This document shows positions 11,136 through 19,815 of a stretch of DNA of 64,000 nt, one piece after another. Position numbers and translations under genes: made by a program. This DNA comes from Xylophilus sp. GW821-FHT01B05 (GTDB lineage Bacteria; Pseudomonadota; Gammaproteobacteria; Burkholderiales; Burkholderiaceae_C), in assembly GCA_038961845.1 (NCBI GenBank), contig CP152408.1, positions 2,294,001 to 2,358,000 of the forward strand. The letters are read 5' to 3'. Numbering within the stretch: position 1 is the stretch's first letter; each line of letters opens with the position of its first letter. The notes under the pieces were generated by a model. It was not told the DNA's origin, ran no database searches, and saw only the letters and a program-made list of their open reading frames with translations.

Positions 11136-13613
11136 GTGAGCCTGCCCTCGGCGGCCCGCTTTCGTCCACGCCTCACGCTGCAGACCCTGGGCCGCGGCGA
11201 CGGGTTGCTGGGCATGCGGCCGGAGGGCCCTTTCGGGCCGCGTGGCGACAGCGTCACGCTGGCCTGCATCGACTGGACCTATACGCTAGCCGGCGGCCAG
11301 CATTGGGAAACACCTGCGCCCACCTCCATCCTGGCGCCCCGGCCTGCGCCGGGCGAGGCTGAGCAGCCCTTTGCTCGCGACCTCTCCGCCGAAGCCCTAG
11401 CCAGCGACACGCTTTGGGGCCTGGGCCTGCACCCGGTGTCGGTTGACGCCTTGCAATGGCGCAGCGAAGACGCCGCGCGGCCGCATGCCGGGCCCTTCTG
11501 GTCGCTGCTGCGCGAAGAAGACTTTGGCGACTTCTGGGCCGAGCGCCTGCCGGCCCTGCAGGCCGAGGGCTGGGCCGTGGTGGTGCGGCCCGGCTTTGCG
11601 CATGAGAGCGTGCCAGTCACGCAGTGGCGGCTGATTCTTGACCCTGACACCGGCGACATCGCCGGCAAAACCCCCGCCGAGCCCATGCGCGGCCGCCCGC
11701 CTGCCGTGGCGCCGCTAGGCCTGTCGCGCCGCGAGGGCTCGTGGCTGCTCACGCTGGGTGTGGAGGTAGAAGGCGAATCGCTGGACCTGGCGCCGCTGCT
11801 GGCTGACCTGCTGCGGCGCGACAAGCGCTGGCGCGATGCACGCCAGGTGAGGGCCATGGACGACGCCGAGCCGGTGCTGCTGCGCGCGCCCGGCGGCCGC
11901 CGCATCGAGGCGCCGGCCGCGCCGCTCAAGGCCATCGTCGGCGCCATGCTGGATCTGCTGACCGACCCGCGCCGCGCGCCCGGGCCGATCGCGCTGGGCG
12001 GCTGGGACCTGCACCGGCTCGACGCGCTGCACCAGGGCCTGGTAGCAGACCAGGCCGCGCGCGCCGGCCCGCAAGGCCGCTGGCAACTGCAGGGTGACGA
12101 AGGCCTGCAACTGCTGGCGCGCCGTCTGCGCGCGGCAGGCACGCCCGCGCCGGTGGCACCGCCGCCCGGCCTGGCCATCACGCTGCGGCCCTACCAGTTG
12201 CAAGGCCTGGCCTGGCTGCAGTACCTGCGCGCCCAGCACCTGGGCGGCATCCTGGCCGACGACATGGGCCTGGGCAAGACCGCGCAGGCGCTGGCCCATG
12301 TGCTGGCCGAGCGCGATGCGGGCAGGCTCGACCTGCCGGCGCTGGTGGTGGTGCCGACCTCGCTGGTCTTCAACTGGCAGGCCGAGGCCGCGCGCATGGC
12401 GCCCTCGCTGCGCGTGCTGGCGCTGCAGGGCGAAGAGCGCCTGGAGGCCTTTGCGCGCATCCCTGAACACGATCTGGTCATCACCACCTACCCGCTGCTG
12501 TGGCGCGACCTGGACCGGCTGCGCGCCCATGCCTTTCACCTGCTGGTGCTGGACGAAGCGCAGAGCGTGAAGAACCCCGCCGCCCGCAGCGCCCGCGCCC
12601 TGCGCCGCCTGCGCGCGCGGCACCGGCTATGCCTGACCGGCACTCCGCTGGAGAACCACCTGGGCGAGCTGTGGGCGCAGTTTGATTTCTTGATGCCGGG
12701 CTTTCTGGGCGATGCGCGGCAGTTCCAGCGTGTCTGGCGCAAGCCGATCGAGGTCAACGGCGAGACCTTGCGTGCTGAACTATTGGCGCGCCGGGTGCGC
12801 CCCTTCATCCTGCGCCGCCGCAAGGACGAGGTGGCGACCGAGCTGCCGCCGCTCACCGAAAACATAGAGCGCGTGCCGCTGCTCGGCATGCAGCGCGACC
12901 TGTACGAGAGCGTGCGCGTGGCGGCCGACAAGCAGGTGCGCCGCGTTCTGCAGCGCAGCGGCTTTGCCGGCGCGCAGATCGCGGTGCTGGATGCCCTGCT
13001 CAAGCTGCGCCAGGTCTGCTGCGACCCGCATCTGCTGCGCAGCACCGCCACGCCGCCGGGCATGGAGCGCGCCAAGATGGAGCGCTTGTGCGAGATGCTG
13101 CCGGCCTTGGTGGAGGAGGGCCGGCGCGTGCTGGTGTTCTCGCAGTTCACCACCATGCTCACGCTGATCGGCGCCGAGCTGGACCGGCTCGGCCTGCCCT
13201 GGCTGGCGCTGACAGGCGAGACGCCACCGGCGCAGCGCGGCGCGCTGGTGCAGCGCTTTCAGAATGGAGAGGTGCCCTTGCTGCTGGCCAGCCTGAAAGC
13301 TGGCGGCACGGGGCTCAACCTGACGGCGGCCGATACGGTGGTGCATGTCGATCCTTGGTGGAACCCGGCGGTAGAGCAGCAGGCGACGGCGCGCGCCCAC
13401 CGCATCGGCCAGACACGGCCGGTGTTTGTCTACCGGCTGGTGGCAGAGGGCAGCATCGAAGAGCGCATGCTGGAGCTGCAGGCGCGCAAGGCGCTATTGG
13501 CCGAGGGTGTTTTGGGCAGCGACGGGGAAGCGGTGCCCAAGTTCAGCCAAGAGGATCTGGCTGGTTTGCTGGCGCCGCTTAACGAGCCCGGCGCTCGTAG
13601 CGCACAAAGCTGA
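11136..13613 (+). CDS. SNF2-family DEAD/DEAH-box helicase (HepA/RapA-like ATPase)
   Basis: 825 residues starting at GTG 11136, two bases after the parC stop. The first roughly 330 residues are a family-specific N-terminal region without a motif I recognise. The SNF2 motor follows: motif I GGILADDMGLGKTAQALAHV, motif II LLVLDEAQSVKN, motif III LCLTGTPLENHL, then motif V/VI GTGLNLTAADTVVH and ARAHRIGQTRPV. It presumably remodels protein-DNA complexes or RNA polymerase. Its 3' end overlaps the convergent folA gene by 35 bases (13579-13613). Confidence 0.9.
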   Translation: MSLPSAARFRPRLTLQTLGRGDGLLGMRPEGPFGPRGDSVTLACIDWTYTLAGGQHWETPAPTSILAPRPAPGEAEQPFARDLSAEALASDTLWGLGLHPVSVDALQWRSEDAARPHAGPFWSLLREEDFGDFWAERLPALQAEGWAVVVRPGFAHESVPVTQWRLILDPDTGDIAGKTPAEPMRGRPPAVAPLGLSRREGSWLLTLGVEVEGESLDLAPLLADLLRRDKRWRDARQVRAMDDAEPVLLRAPGGRRIEAPAAPLKAIVGAMLDLLTDPRRAPGPIALGGWDLHRLDALHQGLVADQAARAGPQGRWQLQGDEGLQLLARRLRAAGTPAPVAPPPGLAITLRPYQLQGLAWLQYLRAQHLGGILADDMGLGKTAQALAHVLAERDAGRLDLPALVVVPTSLVFNWQAEAARMAPSLRVLALQGEERLEAFARIPEHDLVITTYPLLWRDLDRLRAHAFHLLVLDEAQSVKNPAARSARALRRLRARHRLCLTGTPLENHLGELWAQFDFLMPGFLGDARQFQRVWRKPIEVNGETLRAELLARRVRPFILRRRKDEVATELPPLTENIERVPLLGMQRDLYESVRVAADKQVRRVLQRSGFAGAQIAVLDALLKLRQVCCDPHLLRSTATPPGMERAKMERLCEMLPALVEEGRRVLVFSQFTTMLTLIGAELDRLGLPWLALTGETPPAQRGALVQRFQNGEVPLLLASLKAGGTGLNLTAADTVVHVDPWWNPAVEQQATARAHRIGQTRPVFVYRLVAEGSIEERMLELQARKALLAEGVLGSDGEAVPKFSQEDLAGLLAPLNEPGARSAQS

Positions 13614-14070
13614 AGGGCAGGCCGTTGGCGGCCACATGCGCTTCGCGTGCGGCTTCTTGCCACTCGGGGCCCAGCGTCGGGGCGTGGGCATCGCCTTCGA
13701 AGTCTTGATGGATCTCGGTCACTTCCACCCGGTCGGCCAGCGGCAGGGCCAGCGCGTAGATCTGCGCGCCGCCAATCACCCACACTTCGGCGGATTGCTC
13801 GCATAACTGTAGCGCCTGGCCCAGGCTGGATGCCGGCTTAGCGCCTTTTTCGTCAAAATTTTCCTGACGGGTAATGACGATGTTGCTACGCCCCGGCAGC
13901 GGCCGAAAGCGCGGCGGCAGCGAGTCCCAGGTGCGGCGGCCCATGATCACCGGATGGCCTTGGGTGAGCGCACGGAAATGCGCCATGTCCTCCGGCAGGT
14001 GCCAGGGCATGGCATTGTCCTTGCCGATCACGCCGTTGGCGGCGCGGGCGAAGATCAGGTTGATCTTCAT
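13579..14070 (-). CDS. folA: Dihydrofolate reductase
   Basis: Reduces dihydrofolate to tetrahydrofolate with NADPH. 163 residues from ATG 14070: [20 protein letters not shown], then [16 protein letters not shown] with the substrate-binding acidic residue, the [12 protein letters not shown] cofactor segment, and [20 protein letters not shown]. All are classical DHFR features. It overlaps thyA by four bases (ATGA, 14067-14070) in a thyA-folA operon, which couples dTMP synthesis to recycling of the dihydrofolate it makes. The segment [19 protein letters not shown] coincides with a likely degenerate copy of the dispersed repeat. Confidence 0.96.
   Translation of the reverse strand: MKINLIFARAANGVIGKDNAMPWHLPEDMAHFRALTQGHPVIMGRRTWDSLPPRFRPLPGRSNIVITRQENFDEKGAKPASSLGQALQLCEQSAEVWVIGGAQIYALALPLADRVEVTEIHQDFEGDAHAPTLGPEWQEAAREAHVAANGLPFSFVRYERRAR
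13808..13860. repeat. Possible degenerate copy of the dispersed repeat, inside folA
   Basis: TGTAGCGCCTGGCCCAGG, followed by GCCGGCTTAGCGCC and a T/A-rich tail, lines up with the better copies at 39763 and 33869. It is read in frame as part of DHFR. The match is imperfect, and convergence from codon use cannot be excluded. Confidence 0.35.
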
Positions 14071-14921
14071 ACCGCCACTGGCGCCTTGATGGCGGGGTGG
14101 CATTCGTAGTCCCTGACCTCGAAGTCTTCGTACTCGTAGCCAAGAATGGAGTCCGGCCGGCGCTTGATGTGCAGCGTGGGGTAGGGGTAGGGCGCGCGCG
14201 AGAGCTGTAGCGCCACCTGCTCGTGGTGATTGCTGTAGATGTGGCAGTCGCCGCCGGTCCAGATGAAGTCGCCCACGTCGAGGTCGCACTGCTGCGCCAC
14301 CATGTGGGTCAGCAGCGCGTAGCTGGCGATGTTGAAGGGCACGCCCAGGAAGATGTCTGCGCTGCGCTGATAGAGCTGGCAGCTGAGCTTGCCGCGCTCG
14401 CCTGCTGCCTGCGGCGGCGCCACGTAGAACTGGAAGAAGGCGTGGCAGGGCATGAGGGCCATCTTGTCCAGCTCGGCCACGTTCCAGGCGCTGACGATGA
14501 TGCGGCGCGAATCGGGGTTTTGCTTGAGCGTGTCGATCACCTGCGCGATCTGGTCGATGTGGCCGCCATCGGGCGTGGGCCAGCTGCGCCATTGCACGCC
14601 ATAGACCGGGCCCAGGCTGCCGTCTTCGCGTGCCCATTCGTCCCAGATGCTGACGCCGCGCTCTTTCAGCCAGTTGTTGTTGCTGGAGCCGGTCAGGAAC
14701 CACAGCAGCTCCTGGATGATGGAGCGCAAGTGCACCTTCTTGGTGGTGACCAGCGGGAAGCCTTCGCTCAGGTCGAAGCGCATCTGGTGGCCGAACACGC
14801 TGGTGGTGCCGGTGCCGGTGCGGTCGCTTTTTTGCACGCCGTGCGCCAGGACATGGCGCACGAAGTCTTCGTACTGGGTGCGGACGGGGCGCTGCTGCAG
14901 CCTTTCAGTGGGTGAGTTCAT
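14067..14921 (-). CDS. thyA: Thymidylate synthase
   Basis: Methylates dUMP to dTMP with methylene-tetrahydrofolate. 284 residues from ATG 14921 ([20 protein letters not shown]). [28 protein letters not shown]-type [16 protein letters not shown], the catalytic cysteine in [34 protein letters not shown] and the C-terminal [10 protein letters not shown] are all as in bacterial ThyA. It is the first gene of the thyA-folA pair. The region just upstream (14922-14975) carries the ccdB terminator-like hairpin, so it separates the two units. Confidence 0.97.
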   Translation of the reverse strand: MNSPTERLQQRPVRTQYEDFVRHVLAHGVQKSDRTGTGTTSVFGHQMRFDLSEGFPLVTTKKVHLRSIIQELLWFLTGSSNNNWLKERGVSIWDEWAREDGSLGPVYGVQWRSWPTPDGGHIDQIAQVIDTLKQNPDSRRIIVSAWNVAELDKMALMPCHAFFQFYVAPPQAAGERGKLSCQLYQRSADIFLGVPFNIASYALLTHMVAQQCDLDVGDFIWTGGDCHIYSNHHEQVALQLSRAPYPYPTLHIKRRPDSILGYEYEDFEVRDYECHPAIKAPVAV

Positions 14922-14954
14922 TTCCAGCCTGGTTGTGCGCTGCTGATCAATTGA

Positions 14955-14987
14955 GGGAGCCGGGCGGCTGCCCGCTTAGTAGCTCCC
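14955..14987 (-). terminator. Nested hairpin at the end of ccdB
   Basis: GGGAGC and GCTCCC enclose a second stem CGGGC/GCCCG with a four-base loop. The structure covers the ccdB stop codon region at the 3' end of the ccdAB operon and lies just ahead of thyA. No T-run, so its terminator role is tentative. Confidence 0.45.
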
Positions 14988-15290
14988 GAAGAGGGTGTCG
15001 AGCGCGTTCTGGACGCTCAACTGCTGTGCCGCCAGATTGTCCACGACGCGGCGCAGGATGGCTGCAGGCACGGCGGCAATGGAGGGGGTGTCCATCACCA
15101 CGCGCTGGCCCGCCACCTCGAATTCGGGGTGCAGGCCCTCGGCGCGAACGGGCAAGAGCTCGGCCGACCACAGGGGCACCACCACGCGTGTACTCAGGCC
15201 GTCCAGGTGGCCGTTCTGCACGTCGAGGAAGAAGGGAATCTGCTTCTTCTCGCTGCTGTCGGGGTTGGCGTAAACGTCGAAGCGCGGCAT
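14976..15290 (-). CDS. ccdB: CcdB-type toxin
   Basis: 104 residues (F-plasmid CcdB has 101). The start MPRFDVYANPDSSEKKQIPF is followed by FLDVQNGHLDGLSTRVVVPL, LHPEFEVAGQRVVMDT, a PSIAAVPAAILRRVV core and NALDTLFGSY, which align well with CcdB. CcdB poisons DNA gyrase. In the F-plasmid toxin the C-terminal Trp-Gly-Ile end is essential; here the end is FGSY with no tryptophan, so activity or target may differ. The start is one base after the ccdA stop (TGACATG), the standard antitoxin-first order. A chromosomal ccd copy next to folA is also known in E. coli O157. Confidence 0.88.
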   Translation of the reverse strand: MPRFDVYANPDSSEKKQIPFFLDVQNGHLDGLSTRVVVPLWSAELLPVRAEGLHPEFEVAGQRVVMDTPSIAAVPAAILRRVVDNLAAQQLSVQNALDTLFGSY

Positions 15291-15291
15291 G

Positions 15292-15576
15292 TCAGGCGGC
15301 GTCTTCGCCGTCTTCGCGGCCATCACCCAGCGAGTGGCCAAAGCTGCGGTACTTGGCCAACGGCAGCCCATGCTGGGCGATGCGCGCGTTGTGCGCGGCG
15401 ACGGCGCCCTTGTTGCGCTCGTTCCACTGCTCCCAATAGCGGCGTTTTACTTCTTCGGCCAGCAAGGCATCGACGGTCTGCGAGACGTTCATGCCGAGCT
15501 CGCGCGCCATCTCCAGCGTCTTGGCGTTGAGCGAAAGGTTGGTGGCTTTCTTGGGGGCTTTGTCGAATTGCAGCAT
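15292..15576 (-). CDS. ccdA: CcdA-type antitoxin
   Basis: 94 residues, longer than plasmid CcdA (72). The N-terminal part KKATNLSLNAKTLEMARELG with NVSQTVDALLAEEV is a ribbon-helix-helix DNA-binding domain. The C-terminal part (WEQWNERNKGAVAAHNARI) is the CcdB-wrapping segment. The remaining 20 or so residues, ending DGREDGEDAA, are an acidic tail. ATG at 15576 follows GGAGAACTGCC, a good Shine-Dalgarno. It should neutralise CcdB and repress its own promoter, whose palindromic operator lies immediately upstream (15593-15614). Confidence 0.88.
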   Translation of the reverse strand: MLQFDKAPKKATNLSLNAKTLEMARELGMNVSQTVDALLAEEVKRRYWEQWNERNKGAVAAHNARIAQHGLPLAKYRSFGHSLGDGREDGEDAA

Positions 15577-15592
15577 GGCAGTTCTCCAAAAA

Positions 15593-15614
15593 ATATGCGC
15601 ATATTATATGCGCA
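15593..15614 (-). promoter_or_regulatory. Palindromic operator for ccdAB
   Basis: A perfect 12-base palindrome ATATGCGCATAT (15593-15604) is followed one base later by a second near copy ATATGCGCA (15606-15614). It is placed 17 bases before the ccdA ATG and covers the stop codon of the upstream oxidase gene. Paired symmetric sites are what a ribbon-helix-helix antitoxin such as CcdA would bind. The repeats are seen; the binding is inferred. Confidence 0.6.
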
Positions 15615-17040
15615 CGACCCGCCCCGGATTCAGCAGGTTCTCCGGGTCCAGCGCGCGCTTGACGGCGCGCATCATGTCCAGGGCCACGGCGGGCTTGAAG
15701 TGCGGCAGCTTGTCGACCTTCAGCTCGCCCACGCCGTGCTCGGCCGAGATCGAGCCGTCAAAGGCCGCCACCGACTCATAGACCAGCATGTTCACGCGCT
15801 CTTCATAGTCACGCAGGAAGGCCTTCACATCGCCCGTGGCCGGCGCTTGCACGTTGTAGTGCAGGTTGCCGTCGCCCAGGTGGCCGAAGTTGACCAGGCG
15901 CACGCCGGGGATTTCGCGCTGCAGCAGGGCGTCGGTGGTGGCGACAAATTCGGGGATGCGCGACACCGGGATGGAGACGTCGTGCTTCACGTTCAGGCCT
16001 TCCTCGGCCTGCGCCAGCGGGATGCTTTCGCGCACATGCCAGAGCTGGTGCGCTTGCGTGAGGTTCTCTGCCACTACCGCGTCGCTGACGCAGCCTTGTT
16101 CGAAGGCGGTTTCCAGCAACTGCTCGAAGCGCTGGCGCGCGTGCTCTTCGGATTCGCTGTCGGCATTTTCCAGCAGCACGCAATAGGGCGAGGCCTCGTC
16201 ACCCAGGAAGGGCACGCGCAGCTGCGGCATGTGTTTGCCGACCAGGCTCAGCGCGAACTGGCCCATCACCTCGAAGCCGGTCAGGCCCGCGCCGAGCTGC
16301 TTGTGCGCCAGGCCGAGCAGCGTCACTGCGTGCTCCAGCGAGGGCACGGCGGCCCAGGCGGTGAGCGAGGCGGCGGGCTGCGGGTAGAGCTTCATGGTGG
16401 CGGCGGTGATGACGCCCAGCGTGCCTTCGCTGCCGATGAACAGGTCGCGCAGGTCGTAGCCGGTGTTGTCCTTGCGCAGGCCGGTCAGGCCTTCCCAGAT
16501 CTCGCCCTGGGCGGTGACCACTTCCAGGCCCAGGCACAGCTCGCGCGCGTTGCCGTAGCGCACGACCTGGGTGCCGCCGGCGTTGGTGGCCAGGTTGCCA
16601 CCAATGGTGCAGCTGCCTTCGGCGGCCAGGCTCAGGGGGAACAGCAGGCCGGCTTTCTCGGCCGTGTCCTGCAAGTTTTGCAGGATGCAGCCGGCCTCTA
16701 CCGTCATGGTGAGGTTGGCGGCATCGACCGCGCGCACCTTGTTCAGGCGGGTCAGGCTCAGCACCACCTGCGTGCCGCTGCCGTCGGGCGTGCCGCCCAC
16801 CACCAGGCCGGTGTTGCCGCCTTGTGGCACCAGGGACGTGTTGGCGGCGGCGCAGGCCTTGACCACGGCGGCGACTTCGGCCGTGCTGCCAGGGCGCACC
16901 ACGGCCAGCGCCTTGCCGCGCACGCGCTTGCGCCAGTCCTGCTCCCAGGCGGCGAGGTCGATGGCGGGGTCGTGGTGGTGGGTCAGCACGTGGGCATCGC
17001 CAACGATGGTGCGCAGGGCTTCTAGCAGGGCGGGAATCAT
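15604..17040 (-). CDS. FAD-linked oxidase (GlcD/D-2-hydroxyacid dehydrogenase family)
   Basis: About 478 residues from ATG 17040, which follows TTGGAGACACC. The FAD-binding PCMH domain shows AVVRPGSTAEVAAVVKACAA, SLVPQGGNTGLVVGGTP and GGNLATNAGGTQVVRYGNAR. The C-terminal FAD-oxidase domain has VNFGHLGDGNLHYNVQAP (metal/substrate histidines) and ISAEHGVGELKVDKL. These are marks of the D-lactate / D-2-hydroxyglutarate dehydrogenase group acting on D-2-hydroxy acids. It is divergent from a LysR regulator 75 bases away, its probable regulator. The exact substrate cannot be assigned. Confidence 0.9.
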   Translation of the reverse strand: MIPALLEALRTIVGDAHVLTHHHDPAIDLAAWEQDWRKRVRGKALAVVRPGSTAEVAAVVKACAAANTSLVPQGGNTGLVVGGTPDGSGTQVVLSLTRLNKVRAVDAANLTMTVEAGCILQNLQDTAEKAGLLFPLSLAAEGSCTIGGNLATNAGGTQVVRYGNARELCLGLEVVTAQGEIWEGLTGLRKDNTGYDLRDLFIGSEGTLGVITAATMKLYPQPAASLTAWAAVPSLEHAVTLLGLAHKQLGAGLTGFEVMGQFALSLVGKHMPQLRVPFLGDEASPYCVLLENADSESEEHARQRFEQLLETAFEQGCVSDAVVAENLTQAHQLWHVRESIPLAQAEEGLNVKHDVSIPVSRIPEFVATTDALLQREIPGVRLVNFGHLGDGNLHYNVQAPATGDVKAFLRDYEERVNMLVYESVAAFDGSISAEHGVGELKVDKLPHFKPAVALDMMRAVKRALDPENLLNPGRVVRI

Positions 17041-17114
17041 GGTGTCTCCAATCACAGATCGGCCAAGCTTACCGCCGGGCTAGACTTGCAGCAATTTGAA
17101 GAATTCGAAGGTTT

Positions 17115-18053
17115 ATGCGGGTATTTCCGAACAATGTGAGCCTGCGCCAGTTGCGCGCTTTTGCCGAGGTGGCGGGCTGCGGCTCGTTTGCGGCGGCGGC
17201 GCGGCGGCTGTTCATCACGCAGTCGGCGCTGTCGGAGTCGATCCGCCAGTTGGAAGAGTCGGTGGGCCTGCGCCTGCTGGACCGCACCACGCGCACCGTG
17301 GGGCTGACCGAAGGCGGCGCGGTGTTCTTGCAGGACGTGCTGGCCGCGCTGGAGACGCTGGAGCAGGGCATGCGCCGCATGGGCGACTTGTCTTCGCTGC
17401 AGGAGGGCGAGGTGCGCATCGTCGCCGCGCCCTCGGTGCTGGCCACTATCGTCATGCCCTGTTTGCCAGCGCTGCGCCAGGCCTATCCCGGCGTGCGGGT
17501 GGCGCTGCACGAGGAGGGCGGTGATGCCGTGGTGCGCTGGGTGCGCGAAGGCCTGGCAGATTTCGGCGTAGGCGGCTGGCATGCCGGCGCGCGCCACCTG
17601 GAGGCCGAGCCGTTGCTGCGCGATGTGATGGGCCTGCTGGCCTTGCCCGACGAGCCCTTGCTACGCCGGCGCCGCCTGCTGGCTGCGCAACTGGCGCAGC
17701 ACACCGTTGTCGGCTACACCACCGACACGGCGATCCACGAGCTGCTGAGTGCCGCCCCCGGCATGCCGGCCAGCGTGCTGGAGCCGGCGCTGCGCGTGTC
17801 CAACACGGTCTTGCTGCAGCAGGCAATCAGCCAGGGCCTGGGTGTGGCGCTGGTGCCGGCGCTGATTGCGCAGCACCCAGTGCTGCAGGGCCTGGGCTTC
17901 AAGCCGCTGGCCGAGCCGCAGGTGACGCGGCAGGTGGTGGTGCTGCGGCGGCCACGGCGTTCGCTGTCGCCGGCGGCGCAGGTGTTTCGCGCGGCCATCG
18001 TGGCGCAGGCGGCGGCGCTGTGCCGCTACCCGGGCATTACGCCGGGAGGCTAG
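17115..18053 (+). CDS. LysR-family transcriptional regulator
   Basis: 312 residues. The N-terminal HTH is LRQLRAFAEVAGCGSFAAAA then FITQSALSESIRQLEESVGL, with LLDRTTRTVGLTEGG after it. The effector domain contains VRIVAAPSVLATIVMP and a FGVGGWHAGAR-type ligand loop. Divergent from the FAD-linked oxidase and likely controlling it. Its last 17 bases overlap the end of the convergent DUF2069 gene. Confidence 0.9.
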   Translation: MRVFPNNVSLRQLRAFAEVAGCGSFAAAARRLFITQSALSESIRQLEESVGLRLLDRTTRTVGLTEGGAVFLQDVLAALETLEQGMRRMGDLSSLQEGEVRIVAAPSVLATIVMPCLPALRQAYPGVRVALHEEGGDAVVRWVREGLADFGVGGWHAGARHLEAEPLLRDVMGLLALPDEPLLRRRRLLAAQLAQHTVVGYTTDTAIHELLSAAPGMPASVLEPALRVSNTVLLQQAISQGLGVALVPALIAQHPVLQGLGFKPLAEPQVTRQVVVLRRPRRSLSPAAQVFRAAIVAQAAALCRYPGITPGG

Positions 18054-18444
18054 CGGCGCTGGCCGCGGCCTGCCGCGCGTGGCGCAGGCGCAGCCGCACG
18101 TGCAGCGCGCAGGCCACAAACAGCAGCAGGCACAGCGCGATCTCGATCAGCGCCAGCCAGTTGCCCGGCGCCGGGTCGCCCCAGGCGCGCACCACGCCCT
18201 CAGTAAAGTACAGCCACACCAGCAGGCTCACCCAGCGATAGGTGTACATGCGGTGCTTGAGCAGGCCCGCCAGCGGAATGCACAGCGGCAGCGCCTTCAG
18301 CGCCAGCCACGAGCCGCCCGGCCGCAGCGGCGCCAGCACCAGTTCCCACGCCAGCGACAGCACGATCAGGCCCAGCAGGCTGCCCACGGCAAGCCAGCGG
18401 GTGCGGCGCACGGCCTGGTGTACGGGAGGGGTGGGGGTCATCAT
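18037..18444 (-). CDS. DUF2069 inner-membrane protein
   Basis: About 135 residues from the tandem ATGs at 18441-18444 (MMTPTPPVHQAVRRTRWLAV). There are four hydrophobic segments: about residues 16-34, 45-60, 68-85 and 95-115. HRMYTYRWVSLLVWLYFTEG and RAWGD are the DUF2069 signature. Function unknown in the family; it is often next to quinone or membrane-protein genes. An ATG at 18468 in frame would add eight residues and overlap the divergent yihY start, so it is less likely. Confidence 0.8.
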   Translation of the reverse strand: MMTPTPPVHQAVRRTRWLAVGSLLGLIVLSLAWELVLAPLRPGGSWLALKALPLCIPLAGLLKHRMYTYRWVSLLVWLYFTEGVVRAWGDPAPGNWLALIEIALCLLLFVACALHVRLRLRHARQAAASAASLPA

Positions 18445-18466
18445 GGCGATGGCATCATACGGGACC

Positions 18467-19726
18467 ATGTCTGCGCCCCCGCCTCTCAACCATTTGCGCG
18501 CAGCCCTGCCGAATGCCTTGCGGGCACGGGTCGAGGCGCTGCTGCACGACCTATCCCATTTCCCCTGGCGCGTGACCGCGCTCACGCTGCGCGAGCGCTT
18601 CCGCGAAGACCAGCTCGCGCTCACCGCCAGCAGCCTGACCTTCACCACGGTGCTGGCGCTGGTGCCCTTCTTCACGGTGGCGCTGGCGGTGTTCACCGCC
18701 TTCCCCATGTTTCGCCAGGTGCAAGAGCAGTTGCAGCACTGGCTGGTGGCCAGCCTGGTGCCCGAGGGCATTGCGCGCCAGGTGCTGGGCTCCCTGACCC
18801 AGTTCGCCAGCAAGGCCAGCCGGCTCGGGGTGGTGGGGCTGTCTTTCTTGCTGATCACGGCGCTGGCGCTGATCCTCACCATCGACCAGCGGCTGAACGC
18901 CATCTGGCGCGTGCGCCGGCCGCGCCCGCTGGGGCAGCGGGTGCTGATCTACTGGGCCGCGATCACGCTCGGGCCGCTGGTGCTGGGCGTGAGCCTGTCC
19001 ATCACCTCGTTTGCGGTGTCGCAGTCGCGCGACGTGGTGGCGGGCCTGCCGGGCGGGCTGCGGCTGCTGCTGGATTCGGTGGAATTTGTGCTGCTGGCCG
19101 CCGGCATGGCCGCGCTCTACCACTACGTGCCCAACACGCGCGTGAAATGGAGCCACGCCTGGGTCGGCGGCCTGTTCGTGGCGATCGGCATCGAGGCGGC
19201 CAAGAAGCTGCTGGGCCTGTACATCAAGGCGGTGCCGACCTACTCGGTGATGTACGGCGCGTTTGCGGCGGTGCCGATCATGCTGGTCTGGGTCTATGTG
19301 GCCTGGGTCATCGTGCTGCTGGGCGCGGTGGTGACGGCCTATTTGCCCAGCCTGCTGACCGGCGTGGCGCGGCGTGCCGGCGCGCACGGCTGGCAGTTTC
19401 AGCTGGCGATCGAGGTGCTGCAGCAACTGCGCGCGGCGCAGCAGGCCGGCGTTGCGGGCCGTACCACGGTGGAGCTGGCGCAGGCGCTGAAGGTGGATGC
19501 GCTGCAACTGCAGCCGGTGCTGGAAACCCTGAGCGCGCTCGATTGGACCGGCCAACTGCGGGAGGAGGGCGACGACACCCCGTCGCGCAATGTGCTGCTG
19601 GCCGACCCGGCGCGCACGCCGCTCGCGCCGCTGGTGCACAGGCTCTTGCTGCCGCGTGCGTTGGCGGTGGGGCACCTGTGGGAGAAGGCCCAGTTGTCCC
19701 GCTTGCGGCTGGAAGAGGTGCTATAG
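18467..19726 (+). CDS. YihY/BrkB-family inner-membrane protein
   Basis: 419 residues. The BrkB domain spans about residues 35-280 with six membrane segments, including LTASSLTFTTVLALVPFFTV and YHYVPNTRVKWSHAWVGG plus YGAFAAVPIMLVWVYVAW, all typical of YihY. A cytosolic C-terminal tail of about 120 residues carries a winged-helix-like LEVLQQLRAAQQAG segment. The family was once labelled ribonuclease BN in error; its role is not settled. Start ATG 18467 has no Shine-Dalgarno and only a CATCAT-type -10 region six bases upstream, so it may be leaderless. It diverges from DUF2069 with about 20 bases between. Confidence 0.88.
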   Translation: MSAPPPLNHLRAALPNALRARVEALLHDLSHFPWRVTALTLRERFREDQLALTASSLTFTTVLALVPFFTVALAVFTAFPMFRQVQEQLQHWLVASLVPEGIARQVLGSLTQFASKASRLGVVGLSFLLITALALILTIDQRLNAIWRVRRPRPLGQRVLIYWAAITLGPLVLGVSLSITSFAVSQSRDVVAGLPGGLRLLLDSVEFVLLAAGMAALYHYVPNTRVKWSHAWVGGLFVAIGIEAAKKLLGLYIKAVPTYSVMYGAFAAVPIMLVWVYVAWVIVLLGAVVTAYLPSLLTGVARRAGAHGWQFQLAIEVLQQLRAAQQAGVAGRTTVELAQALKVDALQLQPVLETLSALDWTGQLREEGDDTPSRNVLLADPARTPLAPLVHRLLLPRALAVGHLWEKAQLSRLRLEEVL

Positions 19727-19753
19727 ATATAGGAGCTGTAAGCCGGCGTATAT

Positions 19754-19789
19754 CCTGCACTTCAGGTAGTTTTATGCCTGAAATGCAGG
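19754..19789. terminator. Bidirectional hairpin between yihY-like and hydrolase genes
   Basis: CCTGCACTTCAGG and CCTGAAATGCAGG form a 13-bp stem with one mismatch around a TAGTTTTATG loop, in the 85-bp gap between two convergent genes. It probably terminates one or both. Confidence 0.55.
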
Positions 19790-19815
19790 TTGCACCTGGG
19801 CATGCTGCTATCTAT
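19772..19815. repeat. Dispersed repeat, copy at the hydrolase stop codon
   Basis: Read on the minus strand it starts ATAGATAGCAGCATGCCCAG and continues to AGGCATA, resembling TGATAGCTGCTTGCCCAGGT at 39763. It abuts, and partly supplies, the TAG stop of the alpha/beta hydrolase gene, then runs into the terminator hairpin. Confidence 0.5.
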
